From assembly GCA_019163375.1 (NCBI GenBank), contig JAFLKK010000009.1:248001-312000 (forward strand): 64,000 bases of DNA, given 5' to 3'. The notes under the pieces were generated by a model. It ran no database searches. It saw only the letters and a program-made list of their open reading frames with translations, and had not been told where the DNA came from. Shown piece by piece: positions 1 through 10,179 of the stretch. The translations under genes were made by a program, and so were the position numbers. Within the stretch, counting starts at the first letter, position 1; each line of letters opens with the position of its first letter. Source of the stretch: Paludibacter sp. (GTDB lineage Bacteria > Bacteroidota > Bacteroidia > Bacteroidales > Paludibacteraceae).

Positions 1-873
1 GTATTAGGTTTAGGGCGTCATCAGCAATTGGTAGAAGTGCAGTGTGCCCGTGAGTACGAAGGCAAAGGAGCTTTTCCTAATTATGTGGCGCATGGTGTGA
101 TTGATGGTTTTGAGGAGCACCAATACCGCAAAGATGCCGGAAAAATATGGAATATGAAAGAACTGTATGCAACCGGAAAAATGGTGGGAATGTGGACCTG
201 GAGCCGTGGAGGCGGATGGGAAGGACCTTATCCCAAGAGTGAATTGTGGTGTGAACTAAATGCCTGGGTAATGGCTCAATGGGCTAATCATCCTACGGAA
301 TCCGAAGAATCCATATTTAATCGTTATGCCCGCAATGTGTTGAAATTGAGTAAAAATGATGCAGCGAAATTCCGAAAAATAGCGTTGCTTTCCGAAAAAG
401 CCACACTGCGTGGAATGCGAAGTGCTGCTTATCCATCTGATGTTTTTGCCATGTGGGTACGCGACGAGTACATAACTTTCCCTGCTTTGCCTAAGGATGC
501 TAAAAAGGCTACAATTATTGTTGCCGAAAAAGTAGAAGCCGAAAAAATGTGGGATGAAATTGTAGATTTATCAAAGCAAATTAAGTTTAAAGATAAAACT
601 ACAGGTCGTGTGGTGCTTGTTACGTGTGAATATGGCCGACAAATGTTCCGTATTTTTAATGCACTTTTCCAACTTTCGTCCATCGATGCAGGATATTCTT
701 CTGCCGAAAATATCACAAAATATATCGGACATTACGATGAAGCCTGGAAAACATTGGAAACTTTGAAAATTCAATATCCCAATGAGTGCCCATCATTATT
801 TTCGAAGACTACGATTCGAAGAACATGGCCTACTGTTGCCGATGACAAAGTAAATCAAATGAGAAAGAAATAG
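1..873 (+). CDS. 3' part of an unassigned glycoside-hydrolase-like protein (5' end outside window)
   Basis: The reading frame is open from base 1 with no stop, so the start lies upstream; the visible part is about 290 residues ending at 873. It is rich in Trp and Tyr and contains VQCAREYEGKG, WTWSRGGGWEGPYPKSELWC and MWVRDEY, the aromatic/acidic style of a sugar-processing enzyme. The SRGGGWEGPY stretch vaguely recalls GH67-like proteins, but I cannot assign a family. It lies 110 bp upstream of cstA in the same orientation as the GH106 and GH43 genes, so a role in polysaccharide breakdown is inferred from context. Only the C-terminal part is seen, so no signal peptide can be checked. Confidence 0.55.
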   Translation, partial: VLGLGRHQQLVEVQCAREYEGKGAFPNYVAHGVIDGFEEHQYRKDAGKIWNMKELYATGKMVGMWTWSRGGGWEGPYPKSELWCELNAWVMAQWANHPTESEESIFNRYARNVLKLSKNDAAKFRKIALLSEKATLRGMRSAAYPSDVFAMWVRDEYITFPALPKDAKKATIIVAEKVEAEKMWDEIVDLSKQIKFKDKTTGRVVLVTCEYGRQMFRIFNALFQLSSIDAGYSSAENITKYIGHYDEAWKTLETLKIQYPNECPSLFSKTTIRRTWPTVADDKVNQMRKK

Positions 874-983
874 TTTAATTTTATATGTTAAGAATTTTTA
901 TGCTAAAGAATGATTCCGAATTAATAAAAATCATGTAATAATAAAACAGCAATAATTAATAGTAATTTTATAATTGTAATTTT

Positions 984-2816
984 ATGAATGCAATGCCTTT
1001 AGTGATAGGTGCTATTCTCTTTTTAGTAATTGCCTATCGATTGTATATTAGTTTTGTTGTAGCTAAACTAGCTACAATTAATGATTTGCGTGCCACGCCA
1101 TCAGGACGGCTTTACGATGGGCAAAATTATGTTCCAATGAGCAAATGGGTGCTTTTTGGTCATCATTTTGCAGCTATTGCTGGTGCGGGACCTCTTGTAG
1201 GCCCAGTTTTGGCAGCCCAATTTGGCTATTTCCCCGGATTTATATGGATGCTTGTTGGGTCGGTTTTTGCCGGAGCTGTACATGATTTCATTATTTTGTA
1301 TGCTTCTACTCGCTCCGACGGAAAATCACTGGCCGAAATTGCACGTGTAGAAATTAACAAAGTCAGTGGTTTTACTGCTTCTATTGCCATTTTGCTGATT
1401 TTGATTATTGCCATGGCCGGACTTGGATTAGTGGTTATCAATGCATTATCCGAAAGCTCTTGGGGTACATTTACCATTGCTTCTACTATTCCTATTGCTT
1501 TGTTTATGGGTGTTTGGATGTTTAAATTCCGAAAAGGAAAAACCGTGGAAGCTACCATTATTGGTGTTACACTACTCACTTTGGCTGTGATTTTTGGTCG
1601 TTATATTCCCGATTCTCCATTCGCATCATGGTTTACTTATGACCATAAAACACTTACAATTTTGTTGGTTTGCTACGGATTTGCCGCTTCTGTTTTGCCT
1701 GTTTGGTTGCTTCTTTCACCTCGCGATTATCTGAGTTCTATTATGAAAATTGCTGTAATTGGGATGCTTGCCGTGGGTGTAATTATTGTGGCACCAACTA
1801 TGCACATGCCTGCATTTACTGAGTTTATTCACGGTGGTGGTCCTATTATTCCTGGTACATTATTTCCATACTTATTTATCACCATTGCTTGTGGTGCAAT
1901 ATCAGGTTTTCATGCATTAGTAAGTTCGGGTACCACGCCAAAAATGATAATGAAAGAGTCGCATATCAAAAGTATTGCTGCCGGATCTATGTTGGTGGAA
2001 GCTATGGTGAGTGTCTTGGCTCTGATTGCTGCTTCAAGTTTGTTGCCGTTGGATTATTTTGCGATAAATGTTCCTGTCGAAAAATTTGCTGATATTTTAC
2101 CACAGCTTCATGCCATGGGTTTTACAGAGTCTAATCTAACGCAACTTTCGGCTGAAGTGGGCGAAAAAATCGTTGGTCGTACTGGAGGCGCTGTTTCACT
2201 GGGGGTTGGTATGGCGCAAATATTCTCTGCTATTCCTGGCTTAAATGGCTTAATGTCATACTGGTATCATTTTGCCATTATGTTCGAAGCATTATTTATT
2301 CTTACCACCATTGATGCCGGAACGCGCATTGGTAGGTTTGTTTTGCAAGAAATGCTCGGAAAAGTTTACGCACCGTTTGGTCGTACCAATTGGTTGCCGG
2401 GCAATCTTATAGCAAGTTTCTTAATTGTATTTTGTTGGGGCTATTTTATCTATACCGGTAGTGTTTCGACTATTTGGCCGATGTTTGGGACTGCGAATCA
2501 GCTGCTTGCGTCTATTGCGTTGGCGGTGGGAACTTCATATATCATCAACCATGGTAAAATTAAATATGCATGGATAACCATTATGCCATTTGTTTTTATC
2601 GGTTTTACTACCATTTATGCCGGTGTGACCAATATTGTAAATATTTATTTGCCACAAGTATATAAAAATGAAACTTTGGTGCAGGGAATAATAAATCTTA
2701 CATTATCAGGAGTAATATTATTCTGTGCCTGTGTGGTGTTTTATAATGCAATTCCTAAATGGATTAATGCCTATAAAAATAAGGATTCTATAAAAAGTGA
2801 TATGAATATTACTTAA
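984..2816 (+). CDS. cstA: CstA-family carbon starvation / peptide or pyruvate carrier
   Basis: A polytopic inner-membrane protein of 610 residues with at least a dozen hydrophobic segments. The CstA-family signature is clear near residues 58-80 ([18 protein letters not shown]), followed by [11 protein letters not shown] and, in the second half, [16 protein letters not shown] and [12 protein letters not shown]. Family members (E. coli CstA, BtsT) import peptides or pyruvate; the substrate here cannot be told from sequence. The start is the ATG at 984, giving [15 protein letters not shown], which enters the first membrane segment directly. It is followed after 108 bp by the GH106 gene on the same strand, suggesting use of products of saccharide degradation, though that is inference. 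Confidence 0.9.
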   Translation: MNAMPLVIGAILFLVIAYRLYISFVVAKLATINDLRATPSGRLYDGQNYVPMSKWVLFGHHFAAIAGAGPLVGPVLAAQFGYFPGFIWMLVGSVFAGAVHDFIILYASTRSDGKSLAEIARVEINKVSGFTASIAILLILIIAMAGLGLVVINALSESSWGTFTIASTIPIALFMGVWMFKFRKGKTVEATIIGVTLLTLAVIFGRYIPDSPFASWFTYDHKTLTILLVCYGFAASVLPVWLLLSPRDYLSSIMKIAVIGMLAVGVIIVAPTMHMPAFTEFIHGGGPIIPGTLFPYLFITIACGAISGFHALVSSGTTPKMIMKESHIKSIAAGSMLVEAMVSVLALIAASSLLPLDYFAINVPVEKFADILPQLHAMGFTESNLTQLSAEVGEKIVGRTGGAVSLGVGMAQIFSAIPGLNGLMSYWYHFAIMFEALFILTTIDAGTRIGRFVLQEMLGKVYAPFGRTNWLPGNLIASFLIVFCWGYFIYTGSVSTIWPMFGTANQLLASIALAVGTSYIINHGKIKYAWITIMPFVFIGFTTIYAGVTNIVNIYLPQVYKNETLVQGIINLTLSGVILFCACVVFYNAIPKWINAYKNKDSIKSDMNIT

Positions 2817-2924
2817 AAATATGTTCGGAAATTCGAATACAGATCAATATTATTTTAAAAAGTTTAAAAATTCAAAAAGAAGTCTAATTCCGATGCCAAA
2901 TTTTCAAATAATATTCAAAATATA

Positions 2925-5921
2925 ATGAACAGCAATCTTAAATCTATTTTTTTATCAGCTTTCATTTTCATCTCAATATTCACTTTGCAAGCTCAAAAAG
3001 TCCAAAAGTTGGATGATAATACCTTGTGTCAACAGTTCACTAATCCACCTACCGCAGCAAAACCTTATGTGTGGTGGCATTGGATGGGTTCTAACTTCTC
3101 TAAATCTGGTATTACCAAAGACCTCGAAGCCATGAAGGAAATGGGAATTGGTGGTGCTACAATTTTTAATCTAAGCTCGGCGGTGCAGGAAAGTCATGCG
3201 CCAACTCAGAATAATCCGTGGCCGGAACAAACCTATCGGAGCCCTGCTTACTGGGAAGCATTGAGGTTTGCTGCTTCTGAAGCACAACGATTGGGTTTGG
3301 AAATAGGGTTACATAATACCGTGGGTTATTCTACTACAGGTGGACCATGGATAGACGAGTCGCGCAGTATGCAACAGTTGGTGTGGAGCGATACTACCAT
3401 TGTGGGCAATGATAATAAAGCGCCAATTCAGCTTAATGCTCCAAAACTTATTGCAAATGAAGGCTGGGGAGCAACAGGACGTAAAATTTCATTTTATAAA
3501 GATTTGATGGTATTGGCAATTCCTGCTGATAAATCGGATTTGTCAATTGTAAATGTGCTGAACCTCACTGCTCAATATGATCCGATTAAAGGGCTACAAT
3601 GGAAAATTCCTAAAGGTGAAAAATGGATCATTTACCGTATGGGGCATGCTTCTACCGGTCGTCCACCGCATCCAGTACCTGATGATTTGATTGGCAAAAC
3701 ATTGGAAGCCGACAAAATGAGTGTAGAGCAAACTGTTTTTCATTGGAATACAGTACTCGACCCAGTGAAGCAATATCTGGGAGCATATTTGGGCAAGTCC
3801 TTTAAACACATGCTTATAGATAGTTACGAGGCTGGAAATCAGACTTGGACTCCCAACTTTACTGCTGAATTTATCAAGCTCAAAGGTTACGACCCAACTC
3901 CCTGGTTACTCACTTTTTGCAAAACAATAACCAATTATTCTAAAACTACATTACCCAGAACTTTAGGCACAGTCGACCAAACCAAACGCTTTGAATGGGA
4001 TTATAACGATGTGATAAATACGTTGTTTATGAATAATGGGTTTAAAGTAGGTAAAAGAATGCTGAATGATAGTAAGTTGTCCTTGCAATGGGAGCCTTAT
4101 GGCGGACCCTTTAATATACAACAAGGAGTTGCTATATCAGATTTGCCAATGGGTGAGTTTTGGTCGACAAGTAATGGTATGATAGATGCCACTATCTCAG
4201 CTGCTGCACGTGCCTCTGGAAAAACGATAGTTGGTGCAGAAGCATTTACCGGAAGACCAGAAGTGAGCAAGTATACTGAAGATCCAGCAATGCTTAAACA
4301 CTCGGCTAATGGTGCTTTTGCTTCGGGAGTAAACCGCTTAATATTGCATCATTGGGTGCACCAACCGTTCGACGATAAATATCAGCCCGGTATGGGAATG
4401 GGTTGGTGGGGTACGCATTTTGGACGTTACCAAACCTGGGCTCAGTCGGGTAAAGCATTTTTTGATTACTTGGCTCGCTGTCAGGCGCTTCTGCAACAAG
4501 GCGAAGGGGTCGCCGATTATCTTTGCGTGGAAAATCTGACTGGTTATGCCGATGTGTTTTCTATCAATGACTTTTTGTCATCTGAAATTGTAGTAAAAGA
4601 TGGTAAAATAGTGCTTCCTTCTGGTCGTGTTTACCCATTTATAGTTTTCATCAACAGTGTTATGCTGCCTGAAGTAGCTAAAAAAATCAAAAATTTAGTG
4701 GCAGATGGTGCAACTATTGTTTCACCAAAACCAACCCAATCGCCAAGTTTGGCAAATTATCCGGCTTGCGATGACGCGTTGAAACTTATAGGGGCAGTAG
4801 TTTGGGGTAACAATTCATCAAATAGTTACGGCAGAGGATTTGTTTTCACCAAATTGGATGATGCCAAAATGAAGTATAACATCACACCTGATTTTGTGGT
4901 AGAAAATGCTGAAAAAGCCGATGACATCAAGTTGAACCATCGCCACACCGAGAATGCAGATATTTATTATGTGGCCAATATGAGTAAAACGTCACAGGAT
5001 ATTTCCGTTTCGTTCCGCATTGCGGGCAAACAGCCAGAGCTTTGGCAAGCCGAAGATGGCTCGATGCGCAAAGCAGCAGTGTGGATCGAAAAAGAGGGGC
5101 GAACCTCTGTAAACCTGAAACTGCGTGGGTTGCAAACTGTTTTTGTGGTGTTCCAAAAACTAACCGATGTTACAGACCATTTGGTGGATGTAAAAACCGA
5201 AAAAACTACTGCCAATTACTGTATTACAACCGATAACAATGGAATCGCTTCTGTTCGTTCTACCGATACTATCAGTGCAATAGCTACTTATGCTTCGGGT
5301 AAACAAAAAACCATTAACATTAAGCCTACAATAAGTAAAGTTGTTGAGGGTGAATGGAATGTGGCTTTTGTGCCAAAACTCGGAATGCCATTTCAACGGA
5401 AATTTCCTGAATTAGTTGATTTCAGTAAACATACCGATAAAGAAATCATGTATTTTGCTGGAACGGCTACTTATACCAAAACGGTAAAAATTAGCAAAAA
5501 AGAATTTACTATAGGTAAGCGTATTTTGCTCGATTTGGGTGAAATGAACGATTTGGCGCAAGTGAAAATTAATGGTCTGGATAAAGGCACGCTTTGGTAT
5601 CCGCCTTTCAAAGTGGACATTACCGATGCGCTTAAAAATGGTGATAATATAATTGAAATAGCCGTGACCAACAACTGGGCAAACCGTCTGATTGGTGACG
5701 AAAAAGAACCTGCCGACTTTGATTGGGGAACCGATCGCGGAGTGGATAGAGGTCACGCTATGAAAGCCTATCCTGATTGGTTTCTGAAAAACGAAAAGCG
5801 TCCGTCACAAGGCCGCAAAGCCTTTACTGTTTGGTATTACTACCGCGATAACAGCCCGCTTCAACCCGCAGGGTTGGTTGGACCGGTGAAGTTGGTAAGT
5901 ATGGGAGAAGTGAAACTGTAA
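2925..5921 (+). CDS. Secreted GH106 alpha-L-rhamnosidase-like enzyme
   Basis: 998 residues with an N-terminal signal peptide (hydrophobic LKSIFLSAFIFISIFTLQ, then AQ). The N-terminal signature YVWWHWMGSNFSKSGI and the following EMGIGGATIFNL match GH106 alpha-L-rhamnosidases, as do IDSYEAGNQTWTPNF near residue 300 and GAEAFTGRPE near 440. The last 150 residues look like a beta-sandwich sugar-binding module (LDLGEMNDLAQVKINGLDKG). Family enzymes remove terminal L-rhamnose from pectic rhamnogalacturonans and similar glycans; exact linkage is unknown here. The gene ends 19 bp before the GH43 gene, so the two are probably co-transcribed. Length is normal for the family. No SusC/SusD pair is present in the window. 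Confidence 0.88.
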   Translation: MNSNLKSIFLSAFIFISIFTLQAQKVQKLDDNTLCQQFTNPPTAAKPYVWWHWMGSNFSKSGITKDLEAMKEMGIGGATIFNLSSAVQESHAPTQNNPWPEQTYRSPAYWEALRFAASEAQRLGLEIGLHNTVGYSTTGGPWIDESRSMQQLVWSDTTIVGNDNKAPIQLNAPKLIANEGWGATGRKISFYKDLMVLAIPADKSDLSIVNVLNLTAQYDPIKGLQWKIPKGEKWIIYRMGHASTGRPPHPVPDDLIGKTLEADKMSVEQTVFHWNTVLDPVKQYLGAYLGKSFKHMLIDSYEAGNQTWTPNFTAEFIKLKGYDPTPWLLTFCKTITNYSKTTLPRTLGTVDQTKRFEWDYNDVINTLFMNNGFKVGKRMLNDSKLSLQWEPYGGPFNIQQGVAISDLPMGEFWSTSNGMIDATISAAARASGKTIVGAEAFTGRPEVSKYTEDPAMLKHSANGAFASGVNRLILHHWVHQPFDDKYQPGMGMGWWGTHFGRYQTWAQSGKAFFDYLARCQALLQQGEGVADYLCVENLTGYADVFSINDFLSSEIVVKDGKIVLPSGRVYPFIVFINSVMLPEVAKKIKNLVADGATIVSPKPTQSPSLANYPACDDALKLIGAVVWGNNSSNSYGRGFVFTKLDDAKMKYNITPDFVVENAEKADDIKLNHRHTENADIYYVANMSKTSQDISVSFRIAGKQPELWQAEDGSMRKAAVWIEKEGRTSVNLKLRGLQTVFVVFQKLTDVTDHLVDVKTEKTTANYCITTDNNGIASVRSTDTISAIATYASGKQKTINIKPTISKVVEGEWNVAFVPKLGMPFQRKFPELVDFSKHTDKEIMYFAGTATYTKTVKISKKEFTIGKRILLDLGEMNDLAQVKINGLDKGTLWYPPFKVDITDALKNGDNIIEIAVTNNWANRLIGDEKEPADFDWGTDRGVDRGHAMKAYPDWFLKNEKRPSQGRKAFTVWYYYRDNSPLQPAGLVGPVKLVSMGEVKL

Positions 5922-5940
5922 ATTTATATAAGTATTTAAT

Positions 5941-7683
5941 ATGATAAGAAAAGCATTTTTAGTAGCACTGTTTTTTTTAGTATGCATTGGATTTTTTTCT
6001 TCGGTAGTTGCTCAGCATGATCCCAAACATTGGGGCGATTTGGGTAATGGACGTTATCGCAATCTGATTTTACCAGCCGATTACAGTGACCCGGAAGTGT
6101 TGCGTATGGGTAAAGACTATTACCTCATTTCATCCACTTTTCAATTCTCGCCGGGAATTGTAATTCTACACTCGCGCGACCTGGTGAACTGGAAAACGAT
6201 TGGCAGTGTAGTGAAAAATCTGCCTGAAGAATTGAAGGACGAACGGTTTAACTGGACAGTAATGGATCATTACAGCAAAGGGGTCTATGCTGCGTCGCTC
6301 CGTTATCATGAAGGTAAATTCTGGTGCTATTTTACAAGCTATAACAAAGGGGGAATTTATGTGGCAACGGCTAAGAAAATTACTGGCCCGTGGCACGTAC
6401 AACTCATGAAGGATAAAAACGGCAAAGAGCTTACAGGTATAAACTGGGATGATAACTGTCCGCTTTGGGACGACGATGGTAAGGCATACATGGTTACCAG
6501 CAATCCCGGCGAAAACTGGTATCCGATCCTCTTTCGTATGTCGTGGGATGGTACTCAACTCCTGGATGGTGATGTGGAGAAAATGAAAATTAAAACACTG
6601 GATCAAACCGACCGGGGTACTTTTATTCTTCCAAAATCCACCTGGGGCGAGGGAAATAAAGTTTTCAAGAAAGACGGTTATTACTATTTTTATCATAATC
6701 AGTGCTATCCGCCAAACTACGACCGACGTGCTACTATTGTTCGTTCTAAAAATATCTACGGAACTCACCCCGATGGCACGCCCGGCACACCGGGATATGC
6801 CGGATTGTATGATATGTCGCCTCAGGGCAATCAGGCTTATCTTTTGTTGCATCCCGATAGCACGGGAGCACGCTTCGATCAGGGTACAATTATCGATTCA
6901 CCCGATGGTAAAAAATGGTACTTTTTTACACATCAGGGCGAAGGTTATCAGTATGGAAGACCTAATGCACTGTTTCCTGTGAAATGGGTGGATGGTTGGC
7001 CGATGGCTGGAGTTGATCACGATAATGATGGTATTGGTGAGGCTCAATGGGAAATTGAGAAACCTGTTCAGGGGCAAAAACGCGACTTCCCGCAAGGAAG
7101 CGATGAGTTCAATTGCAAGCAGTTAGAACCGCAATGGGCCTGGAACTACCAGCCACGTGCTGATAAGTGGTCGTTGACCGAGCGAAAGGGTTATTTGCGC
7201 TTATATGCCTTTAAACCGTTGAAGGAAGGTACATTCTTTAAAGCAGGGAATACAATCTGCCAGCGTTACGTGTGGAGTGATACCACACAGGCTGACATTA
7301 AAATGGATATCTCGGGCATGGCTGTCGGGCAGGAGGCAGGCCTGAGCCACTTTAATGGAGGTTCAAATTATTGTACACTGAGTGTGAAGATGACCAATAA
7401 TGGAAAGCTCATTCGATACAATGATAACGGTAAAATAATGGAAGGGGAACTAATTCACTCCACAACTGTTTGGTTACGTTCTGTGGTAGATGCAAAATGC
7501 CAGAACTCCTACTTTTACAGTGTGGATGGAAAGACTTTCAAACCCTTTGGCGAGTTGTATAAATTGTGTTGGGGTGGCTTCCGTGGTGATAATATTGGTG
7601 TTTTTAACTATAATGACCTTGGCGAAGCGGGTTATGTGGATATTGATTGGTTTCATTACAGGTTTTTCAATATAAATATGTAG
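5941..7683 (+). CDS. Secreted GH43 beta-xylosidase / alpha-L-arabinofuranosidase-like enzyme
   Basis: 580 residues with a signal peptide (IRKAFLVALFFLVCIGFF to VVAQ). The five-bladed GH43 catalytic domain is recognisable: YSDPEVLRMGKDYYL with the predicted general base Asp near residue 50, NWDDNCPLWDDDGKAY with the pKa-modulating Asp near 168, and GEGNKVFKKDGYYYFYHN with the predicted acid Glu near 236. The C-terminal part from about 385 looks like the beta-sandwich (concanavalin-like) domain common in this family. All three catalytic acids appear present, so the enzyme is probably active on xylo- or arabino-configured glycosides. It follows the GH106 gene by 19 bp. Substrate specificity cannot be read from sequence. 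Confidence 0.87.
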   Translation: MIRKAFLVALFFLVCIGFFSSVVAQHDPKHWGDLGNGRYRNLILPADYSDPEVLRMGKDYYLISSTFQFSPGIVILHSRDLVNWKTIGSVVKNLPEELKDERFNWTVMDHYSKGVYAASLRYHEGKFWCYFTSYNKGGIYVATAKKITGPWHVQLMKDKNGKELTGINWDDNCPLWDDDGKAYMVTSNPGENWYPILFRMSWDGTQLLDGDVEKMKIKTLDQTDRGTFILPKSTWGEGNKVFKKDGYYYFYHNQCYPPNYDRRATIVRSKNIYGTHPDGTPGTPGYAGLYDMSPQGNQAYLLLHPDSTGARFDQGTIIDSPDGKKWYFFTHQGEGYQYGRPNALFPVKWVDGWPMAGVDHDNDGIGEAQWEIEKPVQGQKRDFPQGSDEFNCKQLEPQWAWNYQPRADKWSLTERKGYLRLYAFKPLKEGTFFKAGNTICQRYVWSDTTQADIKMDISGMAVGQEAGLSHFNGGSNYCTLSVKMTNNGKLIRYNDNGKIMEGELIHSTTVWLRSVVDAKCQNSYFYSVDGKTFKPFGELYKLCWGGFRGDNIGVFNYNDLGEAGYVDIDWFHYRFFNINM

Positions 7684-8120
7684 AATTATTGCTGCACATT
7701 TGATTAAATTTATGTGAATGATGACGGAATCGAATTTAAATGCTTTTTGTTTTTTGATTAAATATGATTTCTAGCACATTTGTAAAATTACGATAGATAG
7801 ATATTTTATGTAGATTCTGCTAGGTTTAAGATTAAATTTTTTATACATACTGTTATTATTGGTTGAATTGATATGGTGTTAAGCTATATTGCATTCGCGA
7901 AATATAAATAAAAAAATACTGGTTATACCAGTGAACAGGATACAGAATAAATTACATGAGGACTTCAAAATAGGTTTTCTAAATTGAAATTATTGACAAC
8001 TAAGCATGTTGTCGTGTAATTGCATTAGTTTTGATTGTCGACGAAATAATCGGGTTTTAGTAGATGAATATTTGTTGAAAATAGGTTGAGTTAACTGTTG
8101 ATATTAGTTTTTTTTAGGTT

Positions 8121-8162
8121 AGAAAGAATGTTTGACATGTCAGGCATTCTTTCTTTTTTTTT
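8121..8162 (+). terminator. Orphan rho-independent terminator
   Basis: AGAAAGAATG (8121-8130) pairs with CATTCTTTCT (8145-8154), with an inner palindrome TGACATGTCA (8133-8142). The stem runs straight into about ten T residues up to 8162. It lies 440 bp after the GH43 stop codon, so it either ends a long 3' untranslated region or a small RNA. Confidence 0.75.
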
Positions 8163-8515
8163 ACAAGAGATTATCCCACGGGCTTGATCGAAATTGAAAA
8201 AATACTTGTAATTAACGTTAGACTAGTACATATGAAGAATTCTACTTTAAAACTTAAAAGCAACCTTATCTATAAAAAGAGTATTGAGACCCTCTTTTCG
8301 AAACTTTGTAGTTAGTTTTTGATTTATAGAATCTACGTTATGTATTTTGATGTAAGTAATTAATATAGTTAATAAAAGCCGATGTGATTATTATTCTAAT
8401 GAAAAAAATATATAAGTATCAGAAGTCGGTAAAGTACTATTTGTTTAAAGACATAAAGGGTTATACTTATGTTCTATAACATATAAAATAGAATGTTGAT
8501 ATAGAGAAATTAAAC

Positions 8516-8541
8516 TATTTTTGCAGCATAGTTCAGCACAG
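8516..8541 (+). promoter_or_regulatory. fucR promoter -7 box with overlapping putative FucR operator
   Basis: TATTTTTG at 8516-8523 matches the Bacteroidetes -7 consensus TAnnTTTG, and GTTG at 8495-8498 is a weak -33 element 17 bp upstream. The start point would fall near 8530, inside GCAGCATAGTTCAGCACAG (8523-8541), two CAGCAYAG units 10 bp apart. A near-identical copy lies at 9548-9566 downstream of the gene. Position over the start site suits an autorepressor operator; binding is inferred. Confidence 0.55.
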
Positions 8542-8545
8542 TTGT

Positions 8546-9529
8546 ATGAAAGTCAGTTTTACTCATTCGAAATCTAAGATTAAAGCTTTAGCTGATGCAT
8601 TCTGTGAAGCTATAATGAATAATGAATTACAATTAGGAGATAATTTACCATCAATAAACGAAGCAAGCTTAATATATAACGTGTCACGTGATACAGTATT
8701 TAAAGCTTATAATGAACTTAAGAGAAGAGGATTGATTGATTCCAATCCAATGAAAGGATATTTTGTAATAGGGAAGGTTAATCATGTGTTATTGCTTCTA
8801 GATACCTATTCGCCATTTAAACAAATTCTTTATAATCAATTTGTTTCTTTTCTCCCAGAAAATTATAAGGTGGATTTGATTTTCCATCAATACAATAGTA
8901 GATTGTTTGATACAATTGTAAAAGAAAGTATTGGTCGATACAGTATGTATGTAGTGATGAATTTTTCTAATACTGAATTTTCAGAATCACTTAAAGAGAT
9001 TCCTCGAGAAAGATTATTGCTGCTTGATTTTGGTAAATTTGAAAAATTAAATTATTCATATTTTTGTCAGGATTTTGATGATGCATTTTATGAATGTTTA
9101 TCGACAGCTAAGCAGTTGTTAAATAAATACACAAAGCTGTGTTTCGTATTTCCGGAAAAGTTAAGTCATCCTGTGAGTTCAATAGATAGCTTTGTTAGGT
9201 TCTGCGTAGATGAACAATTTAGCTTTGAAGTTATAAGAAGAAATAGTGATTGGAAAGGGGTTGAAAACGGGACATTGTACCTTTGTATTCAGACCGAAGA
9301 TATGGTAAAAATAATTAAAGATGCTGATGTTGCTAACTTCAGGATAGGTTTAGATATAGGACTTATTGCCTATAATGAAAATCCAATACTTGAAGTTATA
9401 AAAAATGGTATAACTTCAATAAGTATTGATTTTGGGTTGTTAGGAGAAAAAGCTGCCAAATTCGTAGTTAGTAAAGAGTTGATTCAAGAATATTTACCCA
9501 CAAAATTTATTTTTAGAAATTCATTATAA
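8546..9529 (+). CDS. fucR: GntR-family repressor, FucR-like
   Basis: 327 residues. Residues 10-75 form a GntR winged helix (NNELQLGDNLPSINEASLIY, then VSRDTVFKAYNELKRRGLI). The remainder resembles a periplasmic-binding-protein/LacI-type effector domain rather than a FadR or aminotransferase domain. Bacteroides thetaiotaomicron FucR, the repressor of its fucose operon, is a GntR protein located next to fuc genes, so this is probably its counterpart, with L-fucose as inducer (inference). It reads toward the mutarotase-fucP-araC-fucI genes, but 650 bp separate it from them. Very short leader: the predicted transcription start is about 16 bp before the ATG. Confidence 0.75.
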   Translation: MKVSFTHSKSKIKALADAFCEAIMNNELQLGDNLPSINEASLIYNVSRDTVFKAYNELKRRGLIDSNPMKGYFVIGKVNHVLLLLDTYSPFKQILYNQFVSFLPENYKVDLIFHQYNSRLFDTIVKESIGRYSMYVVMNFSNTEFSESLKEIPRERLLLLDFGKFEKLNYSYFCQDFDDAFYECLSTAKQLLNKYTKLCFVFPEKLSHPVSSIDSFVRFCVDEQFSFEVIRRNSDWKGVENGTLYLCIQTEDMVKIIKDADVANFRIGLDIGLIAYNENPILEVIKNGITSISIDFGLLGEKAAKFVVSKELIQEYLPTKFIFRNSL

Positions 9530-10179
9530 TTTTTTTTTATATACAAAACAGCACAGTTCAGCACAGAGTGTAGATATATTTAACGCAGAAGTAGGATTGA
9601 CAAATTATTTATTGTGAATATTCTTGAAACTAAAAGTATATGAACAATATATGGTTCTTTTGAAAATGTATATTTACCAAATCAGTCTGTGTGTTTTTAA
9701 TATTACTATTGACATTAATAAAATAAATCCAAAGATATTGGGGATTATATTATAACATTATTTGACAATCAATTAAGGTAAAGAAACTGGGAGTTGGAGG
9801 TATCTCTAATTTGTGTACATATATGGGGAAGTAAATTCTGCGACGCTCTATACTGATGGTAAATTAATTGATACACCTTATTCATATGGTGATTATTAAA
9901 TAATTAACAATGCAGGGTTGTTTTATTTAAATTTTTCGGTTTGAGAATATTTTTTTCTATGGCGCTTTAAATCTGACATTTTGATAACCTTTTATAGTTG
10001 TTTGCACTTTCCGAATCAATTATGACATGAATTTTGGAACATATCTCATTTTGCATGCTGCTATTTTGTGTTTTATTGTTTCAAAAAATCCAACAAATAG
10101 ATAATTATCAGATAATCAGTATTTCTTAATTCTGATCGAATCATTTTGATTAAAATAATATTAATTGAATCATATAAAT
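9530..10179. other. Intergenic region upstream of the fucose mutarotase/transport genes
   Basis: About 650 bp, AT-rich, no supportable gene. Its main landmark is ACAGCACAGTTCAGCACAG at 9548-9566, 17 of 19 bases identical to the site over the fucR promoter. The promoter of the downstream genes should lie here, but I see no single convincing TTTG / TAnnTTTG pair close to 10180. Confidence 0.5.
9548..9566 (+). promoter_or_regulatory. Second putative FucR operator (direct repeats CAGCACAG)
   Basis: ACAGCACAGTTCAGCACAG: two exact CAGCACAG units spaced 10 bp apart (one helical turn), 18 bp after the fucR stop codon. It copies the site at 8523-8541 with two differences. Candidate operator for the downstream fuc genes, or the second half of a repression loop around fucR. 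No binding evidence. Confidence 0.45.

Larger units (their letters stand above)
7684..8545. other. Intergenic region between the GH43 gene and the GntR regulator
   Basis: About 860 bp without a supportable gene. It contains a terminator hairpin at 8121-8162 (separate entry) and a short dyad ACTGGT-TAT-ACCAGT at 7918-7932. The core TGGT-N3-ACCA of that dyad resembles FadR-type GntR operators, but it is 600 bp from the nearest regulator gene and is only suggestive. The rest is AT-rich with no conserved reading frame. Confidence 0.6.

Noticed and set aside
1-873. Assignment of the first gene to GH67
   Set aside because: Only a loose resemblance in one aromatic stretch; catalytic residues could not be placed, so it is left unassigned.
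7918-7932. ACTGGT-TAT-ACCAGT as a GntR operator for fucR
   Set aside because: It fits FadR-type sites, but the FucR-like protein is not FadR-type, and the site is 600 bp from its gene; the CAGCACAG repeats are better placed.
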